This document shows, piece after piece, positions 15,226 to 24,562 of a stretch of DNA of 32,484 bases. The position numbers were made by a program, and so were the translations under genes. The notes under the pieces were generated by a model, which saw only the letters and a list, made by a program, of their open reading frames with translations, did no database searches and had not been told where the DNA came from. The stretch lies in contig VSNG01000035.1 in the NCBI GenBank assembly GCA_009774175.1, positions 1 to 32,484 on the forward strand, written 5' to 3'. This DNA is from Lachnospiraceae bacterium (lineage in GTDB: Bacteria; Bacillota; Clostridia; Lachnospirales; Lachnospiraceae). Positions within the stretch are counted from its first letter, which is position 1; every line of letters begins with the position of its first letter.

Positions 15226-16299
15226 ATGAGATACGCATTAATCGGCTGCGGCAGAATATCACCCAATCATATCGCCGCGGCAAAAAATAATGAACTTGAA
15301 ATAGCGGCCATCTGCGATATCGACCCGTCCTGTATGGAAGATAAAGCTTTAAAATTCGGTCTCGGGGAAGAAGTAAAGAGATATATAGATTATATTGAAA
15401 TGATTGAAACAGAGAAGCCGGAACTGGTCGCCATATGTACGGAAAGCGGTAAACACGCGCAGATCGCGTTGGAGTGCATTGCTCACGGCATTAACTGTAT
15501 CATAGAGAAGCCGATCGCTCTTTCGATAAAAGACGCCGACGCCATCATTGCCGCGGCGGTCAAACATCATGTAAAAGTCAGCGCGTGCCATCAGAATCGG
15601 TTTAACAAATCGGTGCAGATCATCCGGGAAGCGGTAGACATGAAACGGTTCGGACGGATGTTTTACGCAACTGCGCATATCAGGTGGTGTCGGGATCACG
15701 AGTATTACAGCAGAGCCCCCTGGCGCGGTACATGGGAACAGGACGGGGGTGCGCTGATGAACCAGTGCATTCACAATATTGACTTGCTTCGGTGGATGAT
15801 GGGAAATGAAATCGAGGAAGTAGTCGGTATGACAGATAAGCTGAACCACGATTATATCGAGGCGGAAGATATGGGCATCGCCCTGATCAAGTTTAAAAAC
15901 GGCAGTTACGGGATTGTGGAGGGAACCACGGATATTTACCCAAGGAATCTGGAAGAGACGCTTTATCTGTTCGGGGAAAAGGGGACGGTAAAGGCGGGCG
16001 GACAGTCCGTGAACGTGATTGAGGAGTGGCGTTTTTCCGATTTGCTGGACGATCCTGAGGCGGTGAAAGAAAGATTCCATGAGAATCCGCCGAATGTCTA
16101 TGGATACGGCCATACGCCGCTTTATGCGGATGTGATCAATGCCGTGAAGAATGACAGACAGCCCTATGTAACGGCGATGGATGGAAAGCGGGCGCTGGAA
16201 CTGGTGCTGGCGATTTATAAATCCGCAGCGGAGAACAGCGTTGTGAAACTGCCGCTGTCCGACTGCGCTACAACGGATTTTATCGGAAGATTTCAGTAG
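15226..16299 (+). CDS. Gfo/Idh/MocA-family oxidoreductase (sugar dehydrogenase)
   Basis: A 357-residue NAD(P)-dependent oxidoreductase. The N-terminal Rossmann fold begins MRYALIGCGRIS (GxGxxx at 7-12). The EKP motif (94-96) supplies the catalytic Lys95, and GGALMNQCIHNIDLLRW (174-190) supplies His183 and Asp186 of the substrate site. In glycan clusters this pattern is typical of enzymes that oxidise position 3 of UDP-N-acetylglucosaminuronate-type or dTDP-sugars before transamination. No aminotransferase lies in the window, so the exact substrate is open. It lies 18 bp from both neighbours, within the segment that separates the two halves of the split GT-B enzyme. Confidence 0.88.
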   Translation: MRYALIGCGRISPNHIAAAKNNELEIAAICDIDPSCMEDKALKFGLGEEVKRYIDYIEMIETEKPELVAICTESGKHAQIALECIAHGINCIIEKPIALSIKDADAIIAAAVKHHVKVSACHQNRFNKSVQIIREAVDMKRFGRMFYATAHIRWCRDHEYYSRAPWRGTWEQDGGALMNQCIHNIDLLRWMMGNEIEEVVGMTDKLNHDYIEAEDMGIALIKFKNGSYGIVEGTTDIYPRNLEETLYLFGEKGTVKAGGQSVNVIEEWRFSDLLDDPEAVKERFHENPPNVYGYGHTPLYADVINAVKNDRQPYVTAMDGKRALELVLAIYKSAAENSVVKLPLSDCATTDFIGRFQ

Positions 16300-16317
16300 A
16301 AGGCCGGGTAAGGGAAT

Positions 16318-17913
16318 ATGGAAGGAAATGGGATTTTTCCTGATAACTGGAGAGAAGTTGTTCAGGAGAAAAGAGTGATTCTCTATAATACAGGCGTCAG
16401 CAGTCTGCTGGGTGGACGGAAAAAGCGGATTGAAAAGATGAAGTGGGTATTTCAGGTTTTTAAGGAACACCCGGAAGTCGTACTCTGGTGGCGGCCTCAT
16501 CCCCTTGAAATAAGTACGCTGCAGTCCATGCTTCCGGAACTGGAGGAAGAGTATAAGCAAGTACGCAGATGGTATCAGGAAGAGAAGATTGGAATTTTGG
16601 ATGACAGTGTGGATTTAAACAGGGCCATTGCGATATCGGATGCCTATTATGGAACCTGGAGTTCGGTTGCGGAGCTGTATAAGGCGGCACAAAAGCCTGT
16701 ATTATATGAAAATAATAATGTCTATGAACGGCATAAAGAATTGTCCTTTGATATTACAGATTTCGTGGTTATAGGAAGGGATGTGTGGTTTCTTTCATCC
16801 ACAATGAATATTTTATTTGTAATGAGTTTGGATACCTTTGAAGTGATTGAAATCATAAAGATACCCTATGGTAATACACTGGGGAAATACATGTCATACC
16901 GGCTGGCAGCTGCAGGCGGTTATCTTGTATTGATTGCGGGATGCGGGAAATGGATTATCAGATTGGATTTGAAGGAGAGGCGGTTTGATAAGCTGGAGGC
17001 AGGAAAGTATGGAAAGAGCATAAAGTTTGGAGCGTATGCCGTTTACAACGAATGTATCTATATGCTGCCTGCGTTTGAAAATCGGGTTATGAAGTACGAT
17101 GTTGCTCATAACAGGATTGTTTGCGAAAGAAAACTTAAAGAACAAAAAAGTGGTTTATTTATTGAGTCACCTGTTGAAGTATCCGATTCCTGTATTTATA
17201 TGGCTGAGGCGGAGGGAAATCATATTTATAAATATGATATGCGCAGCGATACATACGAGAAAATACAGATTTCGGGCAAAGATATACAGTTGTTTGGTAT
17301 CAGGAAAGTGAAGGATCTGTTCCTGTTGGTATTGGCGAATAGAAATGAAATCCTTGTATGGAATGAAAAGGAAAACAGAACCTGGAAATTAGAAGGAATT
17401 TCAGAAGAGTATCATGCTGAAAACAGGCCGTTTTGTGATTTTGTGGAGTATAACGAAGATATCTATTTCTTTCCGGAGCAATCAGATATGGTTTTCAGAT
17501 TAAATACGGAGCAAATGATTCTGGAAAAATGCAGTGAGATTGCAGAAAAAGAGCAGGGGGTTGAAGAAAAATATTTTACGCGGGCTAAGGCTGTCGGAAA
17601 TGTGATTTTGGCTTTCAGCTATTGGAATAATCAGTGGGTAATTGTGAACCCGGAGGATCGCAGTGCAGATTACAGGAAAATGATCGTGAAGAGGGAGATT
17701 CTTGATGAGATTGCGAAATATTCCGTGATTGAAACGGGAGAAAATTTTGACGGATGGGCAAGAGTTTATGAAGAGGATAAAGATTTTTATGCATTGCCCA
17801 ATTATATAAAGGATGTAGCGCATGGCAGTATGGTGAAGCAGGATGGAAAGGAAAGTAAATCCATAGGGGAAACCATATATGAAGCGGTTTTAAACGATAC
17901 TGTTGCAGGATAA
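16318..17913 (+). CDS. C-terminal half of the split GT-B enzyme with seven-repeat beta-propeller
   Basis: The protein has 531 residues. Residues 6-132 look like the C-terminal lobe of a CDP-glycerol-phosphotransferase-like GT-B protein: WREVVQEKRVILYNTGVSSLL, VVLWWRPHPLE, GILDDSVDLNRAIAISDAYY and GTWSSVAELYKAAQKPVLYEN, the donor-binding part. Residues about 150-455 contain seven similar beta-rich repeats (blades near 153, 201, 246, 292, 333, 381 and 428; for example CIYMLPAFENRVMKYD and CIYMAEAEGNHIYKYD), predicting a seven-bladed propeller for binding. The first lobe is encoded at 12887-13846. TAAGGGA precedes this start, and a stop codon lies just upstream in frame, so it is translated separately. 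The DNA becomes clearly more A/T-rich from about 16700, where the propeller part begins. Confidence 0.78.
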   Translation: MEGNGIFPDNWREVVQEKRVILYNTGVSSLLGGRKKRIEKMKWVFQVFKEHPEVVLWWRPHPLEISTLQSMLPELEEEYKQVRRWYQEEKIGILDDSVDLNRAIAISDAYYGTWSSVAELYKAAQKPVLYENNNVYERHKELSFDITDFVVIGRDVWFLSSTMNILFVMSLDTFEVIEIIKIPYGNTLGKYMSYRLAAAGGYLVLIAGCGKWIIRLDLKERRFDKLEAGKYGKSIKFGAYAVYNECIYMLPAFENRVMKYDVAHNRIVCERKLKEQKSGLFIESPVEVSDSCIYMAEAEGNHIYKYDMRSDTYEKIQISGKDIQLFGIRKVKDLFLLVLANRNEILVWNEKENRTWKLEGISEEYHAENRPFCDFVEYNEDIYFFPEQSDMVFRLNTEQMILEKCSEIAEKEQGVEEKYFTRAKAVGNVILAFSYWNNQWVIVNPEDRSADYRKMIVKREILDEIAKYSVIETGENFDGWARVYEEDKDFYALPNYIKDVAHGSMVKQDGKESKSIGETIYEAVLNDTVAG

Positions 17914-17945
17914 AAAACACATTTATGTAAGGAGGATATTAATTT

Positions 17946-18896
17946 ATGAAGGTATTAGTAACCGGCGGAGCGGGACATATCGGTTCTCACATTGTGGAAA
18001 GATTACTGGAAAGAGGAGACGAAGTTCTGGTAATAGACAATTACCAGACGGGCAGACGGGATAATTTACAGGAACATGCCAATCTGAAAATTGTAGAGGA
18101 CAGCATAGCAAATACGGAAAAGGTATTTGCGGTATTTGAGGAATTTCAGCCGGAAGTTCTGGTACATGCGGCGGCTTCCTACAAAGATCCCGAGAACTGG
18201 ATCGAGGATGCGACAACAAATGTAGTAGGCGCTGCGAATCTGGTAAAGGCTGCTAAAAAAACGGGTGTAAGGAGAATTATTTACTTCCAGACGGCGCTTT
18301 GTTATGGGTTAAAGCCGATTGAACAGCCCATTACCCTGAAACATCCGTATTTTTCAGGCGGATATGCGGGAGGCAGCAGCTATGCCATCAGCAAGACGGG
18401 CGGTGAATTGTACATTGAATTGTCCGGGATTGAGTTTCTGTCTTTCAGACTGGCAAATTCCTATGGTCCCAGAAATTTGAGCGGTCCGCTTCCGACATTT
18501 TATAACAGACTTACCAATGGTAAGGAATGCTTTGTTATGGATACCAGAAGGGACTTTGTATTTGTCGACGACGTTGTAAACGTTATTATCAAGGCAATCG
18601 ACGGCATGGGAAACTGCGGTTATTATCATATTTCCAGTGGAAAAGATTATGCCATCAAGGAATTGTTTGACGCAACATTGAAGGCGCTTGATATCACTTT
18701 GGAAAAGCCGGTTGAAGTGCGTCAGAGGGGAGAGGATGACGTCTATACGATACTTCTTGATCCGACCAAGGTAAAAAAAGACTTTGACTGGGACGTGCAG
18801 ACGCCGCTGGAAGAGGGGATTAAGAAGACGATTGAATGGTATAAAAGATATGGAATCACACAAACCTATACGCACTTAAAAGGAGAGATCAGATAG
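17946..18896 (+). CDS. Extended SDR NAD-dependent epimerase/dehydratase
   Basis: A 316-residue nucleotide-sugar-modifying short-chain dehydrogenase. NAD-binding TGGAGHIGSH lies at 6-15, and catalytic Tyr146/Lys150 in SSYAISKTGGE. Thr116 (FQTALCYG) takes the place usually held by Ser/Thr of the catalytic triad. RDFVFVDDVV (about 199-208) is the usual substrate-side motif. It could be a 4-epimerase, a 4,6-dehydratase or a related enzyme; sequence alone does not decide. It begins behind AAGGAGGAT (about 17929), and its stop TAG overlaps the GTG start of the next SDR by one base, suggesting coupled expression of two steps acting on the same sugar. Confidence 0.88.
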   Translation: MKVLVTGGAGHIGSHIVERLLERGDEVLVIDNYQTGRRDNLQEHANLKIVEDSIANTEKVFAVFEEFQPEVLVHAAASYKDPENWIEDATTNVVGAANLVKAAKKTGVRRIIYFQTALCYGLKPIEQPITLKHPYFSGGYAGGSSYAISKTGGELYIELSGIEFLSFRLANSYGPRNLSGPLPTFYNRLTNGKECFVMDTRRDFVFVDDVVNVIIKAIDGMGNCGYYHISSGKDYAIKELFDATLKALDITLEKPVEVRQRGEDDVYTILLDPTKVKKDFDWDVQTPLEEGIKKTIEWYKRYGITQTYTHLKGEIR

Positions 18897-19966
18897 TGAC
18901 ACGGGAAGAATACGGTTTATTTGAAGATAAGTCTGTCCTGGTGGTCGGCGGAGCCGGATTTGTCGGGAGCAATCTGGTCAGACTTTTATTAAGAAACGTG
19001 CAGAATATTAAAATTGTAATCGTAGATAATCTGTTATCTGCGGAGATCGTAAATGTGCCGAAGGATGAAAGAGTTACATTCGTTGAAAAGTCTGTTACGG
19101 ATTTCCGGGTTCTTGCGCAGCTTCAGGACAACATCGACTATGTGTTTCATTTGGCGACCTTTCACGGCAACCAGAGCTCTATTTTTGATCCGATTGCTGA
19201 CAATGAAAATAATACGCAGACAACGTTGAAGCTGTTTGAGCGGCTGAAAGATTTTCATAATCTGAAAAAGGTTGTGTATTCTTCTGCGGGATGTTCCGTG
19301 GCCAAAAAAACCTTTGGAGAAGCGGTTGCCACAACCGAAGAAAGCCCGATAGAGCTTCATCAGGACAGTCCCTATTCCATTTCAAAGATAATCGGAGAGT
19401 TTTATTCCGCATATTATCACAAGCAATACGGACTGCCTGTTGTCCGGGCGCGGTTCCAGAATGTATACGGCCCGGGAGAAATTTTGGGAGCAGGCAATTG
19501 GAGAGGCACCTACGCGACAATCTGGAGAAATGTCACGCCGACTTTTATTTACAGGGCGTTGACGAATCAGGAGATTCTACTGGAAAACGGGGGGATTGCC
19601 ACAAGAGACTTTGTTTTTGTGGAAGATATCTGCCGCGGACTCATGTTATGCGCTGTAAAGGGAGAGGCAGGAGACGTATATAATATAGGCTCCGGTATCG
19701 AAACGTCAATTTCTGAGCTGGCCCAAAAGATTGTGCAGGCCACCGGCAGCAATTCGGAACTGAAAATCATGCCCAAACGTGAGTGGGATACGTCCGGAAA
19801 AAGATTTGCGTCTACAGAGAAATCCAGGGAAAAGCTTGGCTTTTCGGCAAAGGTATTATTGCAGGACGGCATCGAACAGACCGTTGCATGGACCAGAGCG
19901 AATATGGAAGTCATACAGGAATGTGTCGGAAAGCATGAAAGACATTTAGATTTCTACCAACCATAA
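18896..19966 (+). CDS. Extended SDR NAD-dependent epimerase/dehydratase (second copy)
   Basis: The protein has 356 residues. The Rossmann motif GGAGFVGSN lies at 18-26, Ser130 in VVYSSAGCSV, and Tyr160/Lys164 in SPYSISKIIGE form the catalytic set. RARFQNVYGPGE and RDFVFVEDICRG are the usual downstream motifs. It starts at GTG 18896, sharing a base with the stop of the preceding SDR, with AGGAGAG (18881-18887) 8 bp upstream. It is clearly distinct in sequence from the preceding SDR, so the two probably catalyse different steps (for example dehydration and epimerisation). Confidence 0.88.
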   Translation: MTREEYGLFEDKSVLVVGGAGFVGSNLVRLLLRNVQNIKIVIVDNLLSAEIVNVPKDERVTFVEKSVTDFRVLAQLQDNIDYVFHLATFHGNQSSIFDPIADNENNTQTTLKLFERLKDFHNLKKVVYSSAGCSVAKKTFGEAVATTEESPIELHQDSPYSISKIIGEFYSAYYHKQYGLPVVRARFQNVYGPGEILGAGNWRGTYATIWRNVTPTFIYRALTNQEILLENGGIATRDFVFVEDICRGLMLCAVKGEAGDVYNIGSGIETSISELAQKIVQATGSNSELKIMPKREWDTSGKRFASTEKSREKLGFSAKVLLQDGIEQTVAWTRANMEVIQECVGKHERHLDFYQP

Positions 19967-19981
19967 AAAGGGATATTATAA

Positions 19982-21901
19982 ATGTGCTCAATAGCTGGAA
20001 TGATAAATATCAGGAATGAAAAAATACAGAATATTACACATAAGCTTAACGTCATGAACGACTTGCAAAAGCACAGAGGGCCTGACGGTACGGGTATTTG
20101 GAGTAATCAGCATGAGTACATAGGATTAGCCCATAACAGACTGAGCATTCTTGACTTAACGGATTGTGGACACCAGCCCATGGGGGATGAGCGGACGGGA
20201 AATGTAATCTGCTTTAACGGGGAAATATATAATTACCTTGAACTCAGGGAAGAGATCGGCGGGAAATTCAGGACGGATACAGACACGGAGGTAATACTGA
20301 GGGCCTATGAAAAGTGGGGAGAGGACTGTATCAAACATTTTAAGGGAATGTTTGCCCTTGCTGTTTGGGATGAGAAAAGACAGCTGCTGTTCTGTGCCAG
20401 AGACAGGTTTGGAATAAAGCCGTTTTACTACGCGGTTGTTGACGATGTTTTCTGTTTTGCCTCGGAGATGAAAGCGTTACTTCCGTTCCTGCCCGATATT
20501 GAAACGGATATGGAGGGATTCAGGGATTATCTGACGTTTCAGTTCTGTCTGGGAGACCATACGCTTTTTCAGGGGATTAAGGAACTGGAACCGGCGCACT
20601 GTCTGACAATACAGGATAAGCATATAACGTTCAGGCGCTACTGGCAGGTATTTTATGATTTGGACTGGGATCATACGGAAAAATATTTTGTGGAAAAACT
20701 GGATGAGCTCTTGCACCAGTCAATTAAATATCATATCAGAAGCGATGTGCCGGTAGGGGGATACGTCAGCGGCGGCGTGGACTCGTCTGTCATATCGGCG
20801 ATGGCGGCGGATATGGTCGGAGGAGAAAATTACGCAGGGTTTACGGGAAAATTTGGGATTGGCAGGCTCTATGATGAGAGTATGTATGCAGAAGACGTGG
20901 CCAGTGAACATAATTTTTCCCTGTACCAGATTGATATGACCTGCGATGATTTCCTGAATCATATTGAGAATGTCATTTATCATCTGGATACGCCTGTTGC
21001 GGGGCCGGGATCCTTTTGCCAGTATATGGTTTCCGGGCTGGCGTCAAGGTACAGGAAGGTAGTGCTTGGCGGGCAGGGAGGAGATGAGATATTCGGCGGA
21101 TACACGCGGTATCTGGTTGCGTACTTTGAGCAGTGTATCAAAGGGGCGATAGAGGGCACGACGGACAATCAGAAGTATATTGTGACATATGAGTCCATTA
21201 TTCCCAATTTAACGGCGCTTGGAAATTATAAGCCCATGTTGAAAGATTTCTGGAGCTCCGGGCTGTTTGAAGAGAGCGATAGGAGATACTTTAAGCTGAT
21301 TAACAGAGCGCCTATTCTTTATGACTGTATCCATCAGGAAATGCTGAGTGATTACGATCCCTATCAGACATTCCATGATATTTTTTATGCCGAGAACCTG
21401 AAAAATACATGTTATTTTGATAACATGACGCATTTTGACTTTAAAACGTTGCTGCCGGCGTTACTGCAGGTGGAAGACAGGATGAGTATGGCCCACGGTT
21501 TGGAATCGAGAGTGCCTTTGCTGGATGATGAGCTGATAGAATTTGTTGCGACGATTCCGGCAAACTTTAAGTTAAAGGCCGGGGATATGAAGCATATATT
21601 CAAAAAATCCATGAACAGATATCTGCCGGACAGCATTAAAAAGCGTACGGATAAAATGGGTTTTCCGATTCCGTTTAATCAGTGGATTAAAAATGAGGCG
21701 AAGGATTTTGTTTATGACGTTCTCGGTTCCCAAAGCGCTCTGAATAGACAACTTATTGATAATAAAAAGGTTATCAGGAAAATGGAATCCGAAAGCGATT
21801 TTGGAAGAAGTATCTGGGGCGTGCTCTGTATAGAGTTGTGGCAGCAGATTTTTCACGATAAAAAATTTGAGTATAAAAGTAAGTTGAGGGAGACGAAATG
21901 A
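19982..21901 (+). CDS. Asparagine synthase (AsnB-type) glutamine-dependent amidotransferase
   Basis: The protein has 639 residues. The N-terminal Ntn glutaminase domain has Cys2 (MCSIAGM) as nucleophile and RGPDGTG and FNGEIYNYLEL for glutamine binding. The C-terminal synthetase domain has the ATP pyrophosphatase loop VSGGVDSS (about residues 261-268) and LGGQGGDEIFGGY. All parts for glutamine-driven amide formation are present. In surface-glycan clusters AsnB relatives often amidate the carboxyl group of uronic-acid sugars rather than free aspartate, and the neighbouring sugar genes favour that reading. True asparagine synthesis cannot be excluded, although the window already carries the tRNA-dependent Asn route. 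It overlaps the next gene by ATGA. Confidence 0.9.
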   Translation: MCSIAGMINIRNEKIQNITHKLNVMNDLQKHRGPDGTGIWSNQHEYIGLAHNRLSILDLTDCGHQPMGDERTGNVICFNGEIYNYLELREEIGGKFRTDTDTEVILRAYEKWGEDCIKHFKGMFALAVWDEKRQLLFCARDRFGIKPFYYAVVDDVFCFASEMKALLPFLPDIETDMEGFRDYLTFQFCLGDHTLFQGIKELEPAHCLTIQDKHITFRRYWQVFYDLDWDHTEKYFVEKLDELLHQSIKYHIRSDVPVGGYVSGGVDSSVISAMAADMVGGENYAGFTGKFGIGRLYDESMYAEDVASEHNFSLYQIDMTCDDFLNHIENVIYHLDTPVAGPGSFCQYMVSGLASRYRKVVLGGQGGDEIFGGYTRYLVAYFEQCIKGAIEGTTDNQKYIVTYESIIPNLTALGNYKPMLKDFWSSGLFEESDRRYFKLINRAPILYDCIHQEMLSDYDPYQTFHDIFYAENLKNTCYFDNMTHFDFKTLLPALLQVEDRMSMAHGLESRVPLLDDELIEFVATIPANFKLKAGDMKHIFKKSMNRYLPDSIKKRTDKMGFPIPFNQWIKNEAKDFVYDVLGSQSALNRQLIDNKKVIRKMESESDFGRSIWGVLCIELWQQIFHDKKFEYKSKLRETK

Positions 21902-22536
21902 ATTTATATTTTTTTGGAGATTCTATCAGCTTTGGGCAGGGAATATCGGTAGACCTGACATGGGTTAATAAGATGGCGCAACAGCTTCATCAAAAGTATG
22001 GAAGGGATAAAACCACGGTTATTAACACTTCTATTAACGGCAATACGACTCGTATGGCGTTGGAAAGAATGCCCTATGACATTCAGAGTCATGATGTGGA
22101 TGTTTTGTTGGTGGGTTTTGGAATGAACGACTGCAATTATTGGGTAACGGATAAGGGTGTGCCAAGGGTTTCGCCAAATGCGTTTCGGGCTAATCTGGAA
22201 GAAATTATAGACCGTGCATTTCATTTTGGGGTTAAAAAGGTGGTGCTCCGCACCAATCATCCGTCGCCCAGAACGGATTATATGATTAACACAGATATTA
22301 CATACGGAGAGAGCAATCGTTTTTACAATGAAATCATAAGGGAGGTTGCAAAGAACGATTCCCGTATTGTGTTTGTTGATATCGAACAGGTGTTTGACAA
22401 CTACATTAAGGAGCATCATGTCGGATTAGAGGAATTAACATTGCCGGACGGAGTGCATTTAAGCTTATTGGGGCATGACGTATATTTTACGTGTATGTAC
22501 CCTGTGATTGCAGAAATAGTAGAAGAGGAGCAGTAG
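21898..22536 (+). CDS. SGNH/GDSL-family hydrolase
   Basis: The protein has 212 residues. Block I has GDSISFGQG with Ser9, block II Gly in INGNT, block III GMNDCN (Asn77) and block V DGVHLS with Asp184 and His187, so the Ser-His-Asp triad is complete. No signal peptide or membrane segment is visible, so it acts in the cytoplasm. In such clusters SGNH proteins remove or transfer O-acetyl groups on sugars; that role is inferred. The ATGA overlap with the AsnB-type gene and the 1-bp gap to the formyltransferase suggest tightly coupled translation. Confidence 0.88.
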   Translation: MNLYFFGDSISFGQGISVDLTWVNKMAQQLHQKYGRDKTTVINTSINGNTTRMALERMPYDIQSHDVDVLLVGFGMNDCNYWVTDKGVPRVSPNAFRANLEEIIDRAFHFGVKKVVLRTNHPSPRTDYMINTDITYGESNRFYNEIIREVAKNDSRIVFVDIEQVFDNYIKEHHVGLEELTLPDGVHLSLLGHDVYFTCMYPVIAEIVEEEQ

Positions 22537-22537
22537 A

Positions 22538-23314
22538 ATGCTGAGGATTATATTTCTGGGCCAGAAACCGATAGGAGAGAGATGCTTTGAGCAACTATGG
22601 AGCGGGCAGAATGACCATTACAGGATTGTGGCGGCTGTTTCAAACAGGGATCAATCGGAAGTATGGTGGAATGGAAATCGGATATATGAAAGATGCGTCG
22701 AGGAAAATATTATTTTTATAGATAATTCGAAACGAAACGAGGATCAGATAAGAGAAGTAATTATCAGGGAGAATATTAATTTTATTGTATCGGTAGGGCA
22801 TGGATGGATAGTAAGCGATGAAATACTCAAATTAGTTGATTATAGGGCCGTTAATCTGCATTTGGCGAAGCTTCCGGAATATCAGGGAAATTTTACCTAT
22901 AATCACGCTATTTTGAATGGAGAGAAATCCTATGGCATTACGTTTCACTGGATGTCAGCGCGTGTAGATAAGGGAGACTGCATTTTCACAAAAGAGTTTT
23001 CCATTCGTGATGATGATACGGCCTATTCTCTATATTTGAAGTCTGTCGATGAGGGCGTATGGGTGTTCAGACGGTTCATTGACTATATTAGCAGTGGCAA
23101 AGAGCTTCCGCGAAAGCCGATGGAGGGGGAGGGACACTTTTACAGTCGAAACTCCTTGCAGGGCCTGAGGGAAATGAAATGGAATGATACTCCTCAGAAT
23201 ATTGCGCGCAAAAGCAGGGCATTTTATTTCCCTCCTTTTGAAAATGCATATTTTGTGATTGATGGAAAGAAATATTTTGTATATCCGAAAGAATCGGATA
23301 ACAATGCAAAATAA
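22538..23314 (+). CDS. Sugar N-formyltransferase-like protein
   Basis: A 258-residue protein of the formyltransferase fold (Met-tRNA formyltransferase/GART relatives). The catalytic Asn106 and His108 are in VNLHLAKLPEYQG, and Asp144 is in RVDKGDCIF; NHAILNGE and YGITFHWM are the usual adjoining motifs. It is shorter than Met-tRNA formyltransferase and lies in a glycan cluster. This suggests it formylates an amino sugar with N10-formyl-tetrahydrofolate, as do VioF- and WlaRD-type enzymes. The amino sugar would need an aminotransferase, which is not in the window. Confidence 0.87.
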   Translation: MLRIIFLGQKPIGERCFEQLWSGQNDHYRIVAAVSNRDQSEVWWNGNRIYERCVEENIIFIDNSKRNEDQIREVIIRENINFIVSVGHGWIVSDEILKLVDYRAVNLHLAKLPEYQGNFTYNHAILNGEKSYGITFHWMSARVDKGDCIFTKEFSIRDDDTAYSLYLKSVDEGVWVFRRFIDYISSGKELPRKPMEGEGHFYSRNSLQGLREMKWNDTPQNIARKSRAFYFPPFENAYFVIDGKKYFVYPKESDNNAK

Positions 23315-23334
23315 CAGGAAGGAAAATCTGGGAA

Positions 23335-24561
23335 ATGCGTATATTAGTGCTTTGGAGACAGTGTGCTGTTGACAGCAAAATGAGAAAAACGGATATTGAC
23401 CATGCTTTTAGTCTTTATAAATATGATACCAAAAACGAATATTTTTATTTTAACATATATAACGGGAGATTTGCCGAGGATTATAGCTGGATAGAGGAAA
23501 AAATGTTTGACGCTGTTATTTTTCACTATACGGCTATGGAGCTGAGAGGCCTGGATCAGCGATGGAACAATTTCTTACAGCTTATGACAAATGTATGGAG
23601 AGAGTATCCCTGCAAAAAGGTCATTATGGCGCAGGATGATTACAAATTTACTGAAAGAATCTGGAATCTGGCGCTGGGAATAAAAGCAGATACTATATAC
23701 ACCATAATACGGGAATGCGATCATCCGATTCTTTATCCAAAGGATAAAATGGGAAACATTAAGATCAAAGTAATTCTGACGGGATATGTAGAAGAGGATT
23801 ATATCAATAAACTTCATCTGCAGAGCCACAGAGACAGAAAATATGACGTTGTCTATAGGGCATGTAAGCCGCCGTACAACTATGGAAAGCACAGTCAGAT
23901 GAAGTATGAGCTGGCCACATTTTTTGATCAAAAGCTAAAAAATACCGGTTTGGTCTGCGATTTGGCAAATACGGATCATAATAAAGGAGCGATGCTGGGA
24001 GACAGCTGGTTTGCATTTCTGGCATCTTCGAGGATTACGGTTGGCTGTTTAGGGGGATCTGGTTTAGCGGATATTAAGGGAATATATTGGAAAAAGGTTG
24101 CAGAATATATGACGCTGCATCCAGAGGCTTCGTATGAGGAAACGAAAGCAGCCTGTTTCCCGGAAGTAGAAGAAAATCTTACGGGTGTAATTTCCCCAAG
24201 AATTTTTGACGCTGCCATCACGAGAACCTGTCAGGTGCTGATCGGGGAGGATTATCAGGACATTTTAAGGCCCGGTACGGATTATATCGTTTTGGATAAA
24301 GGGTTTGGCAATATTAATGAAGTGACAGAGAAGATGAAAGATATTGATTATTGTGAAGAAATTGCCAATAACTGCTATGAGCGGGTGGTAAAATCCCAGA
24401 ATTATACATATGCAAAATTAGCAAAACAGATAGCGGATGATATGGGACAGATTGACCATGAGAAGATGCATTCTGACGAGTTGAGCAAATATATAGAAGG
24501 AATGTGTAAAAAGAATAACGAAACGGTAATGGATGAAATAAGACTGAAGGGGATCGGGTAG
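23335..24561 (+). CDS. Putative glycosyltransferase (CgeB/Glyco_trans_1_2-like C-terminal lobe)
   Basis: The protein has 408 residues. The N-terminal lobe is divergent (MRILVLWRQCAVD, AVIFHYTAMELRG, KKVIMAQDDYKFTE). The C-terminal part has the pattern of the Glyco_trans_1_2 domain: SPRIFDAAITRTCQVLIGEDY, PGTDYIVLDKGF, then E/I-rich helices and NYTYAKLAKQIADDM near residues 360-380. That domain belongs to GT-B enzymes of spore-coat and surface-polymer clusters. No donor or acceptor can be assigned. It lies 20 bp after the formyltransferase and 1 bp before the amidotransferase. Confidence 0.7.
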   Translation: MRILVLWRQCAVDSKMRKTDIDHAFSLYKYDTKNEYFYFNIYNGRFAEDYSWIEEKMFDAVIFHYTAMELRGLDQRWNNFLQLMTNVWREYPCKKVIMAQDDYKFTERIWNLALGIKADTIYTIIRECDHPILYPKDKMGNIKIKVILTGYVEEDYINKLHLQSHRDRKYDVVYRACKPPYNYGKHSQMKYELATFFDQKLKNTGLVCDLANTDHNKGAMLGDSWFAFLASSRITVGCLGGSGLADIKGIYWKKVAEYMTLHPEASYEETKAACFPEVEENLTGVISPRIFDAAITRTCQVLIGEDYQDILRPGTDYIVLDKGFGNINEVTEKMKDIDYCEEIANNCYERVVKSQNYTYAKLAKQIADDMGQIDHEKMHSDELSKYIEGMCKKNNETVMDEIRLKGIG

Positions 24562-24562
24562 A

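Noticed and set aside
15349..16560. A 403-codon open frame on the minus strand
   Set aside because: It lies opposite the Gfo/Idh gene, which has clear motifs and a ribosome binding site; the minus translation is rich in His, Arg and Leu with no family features.
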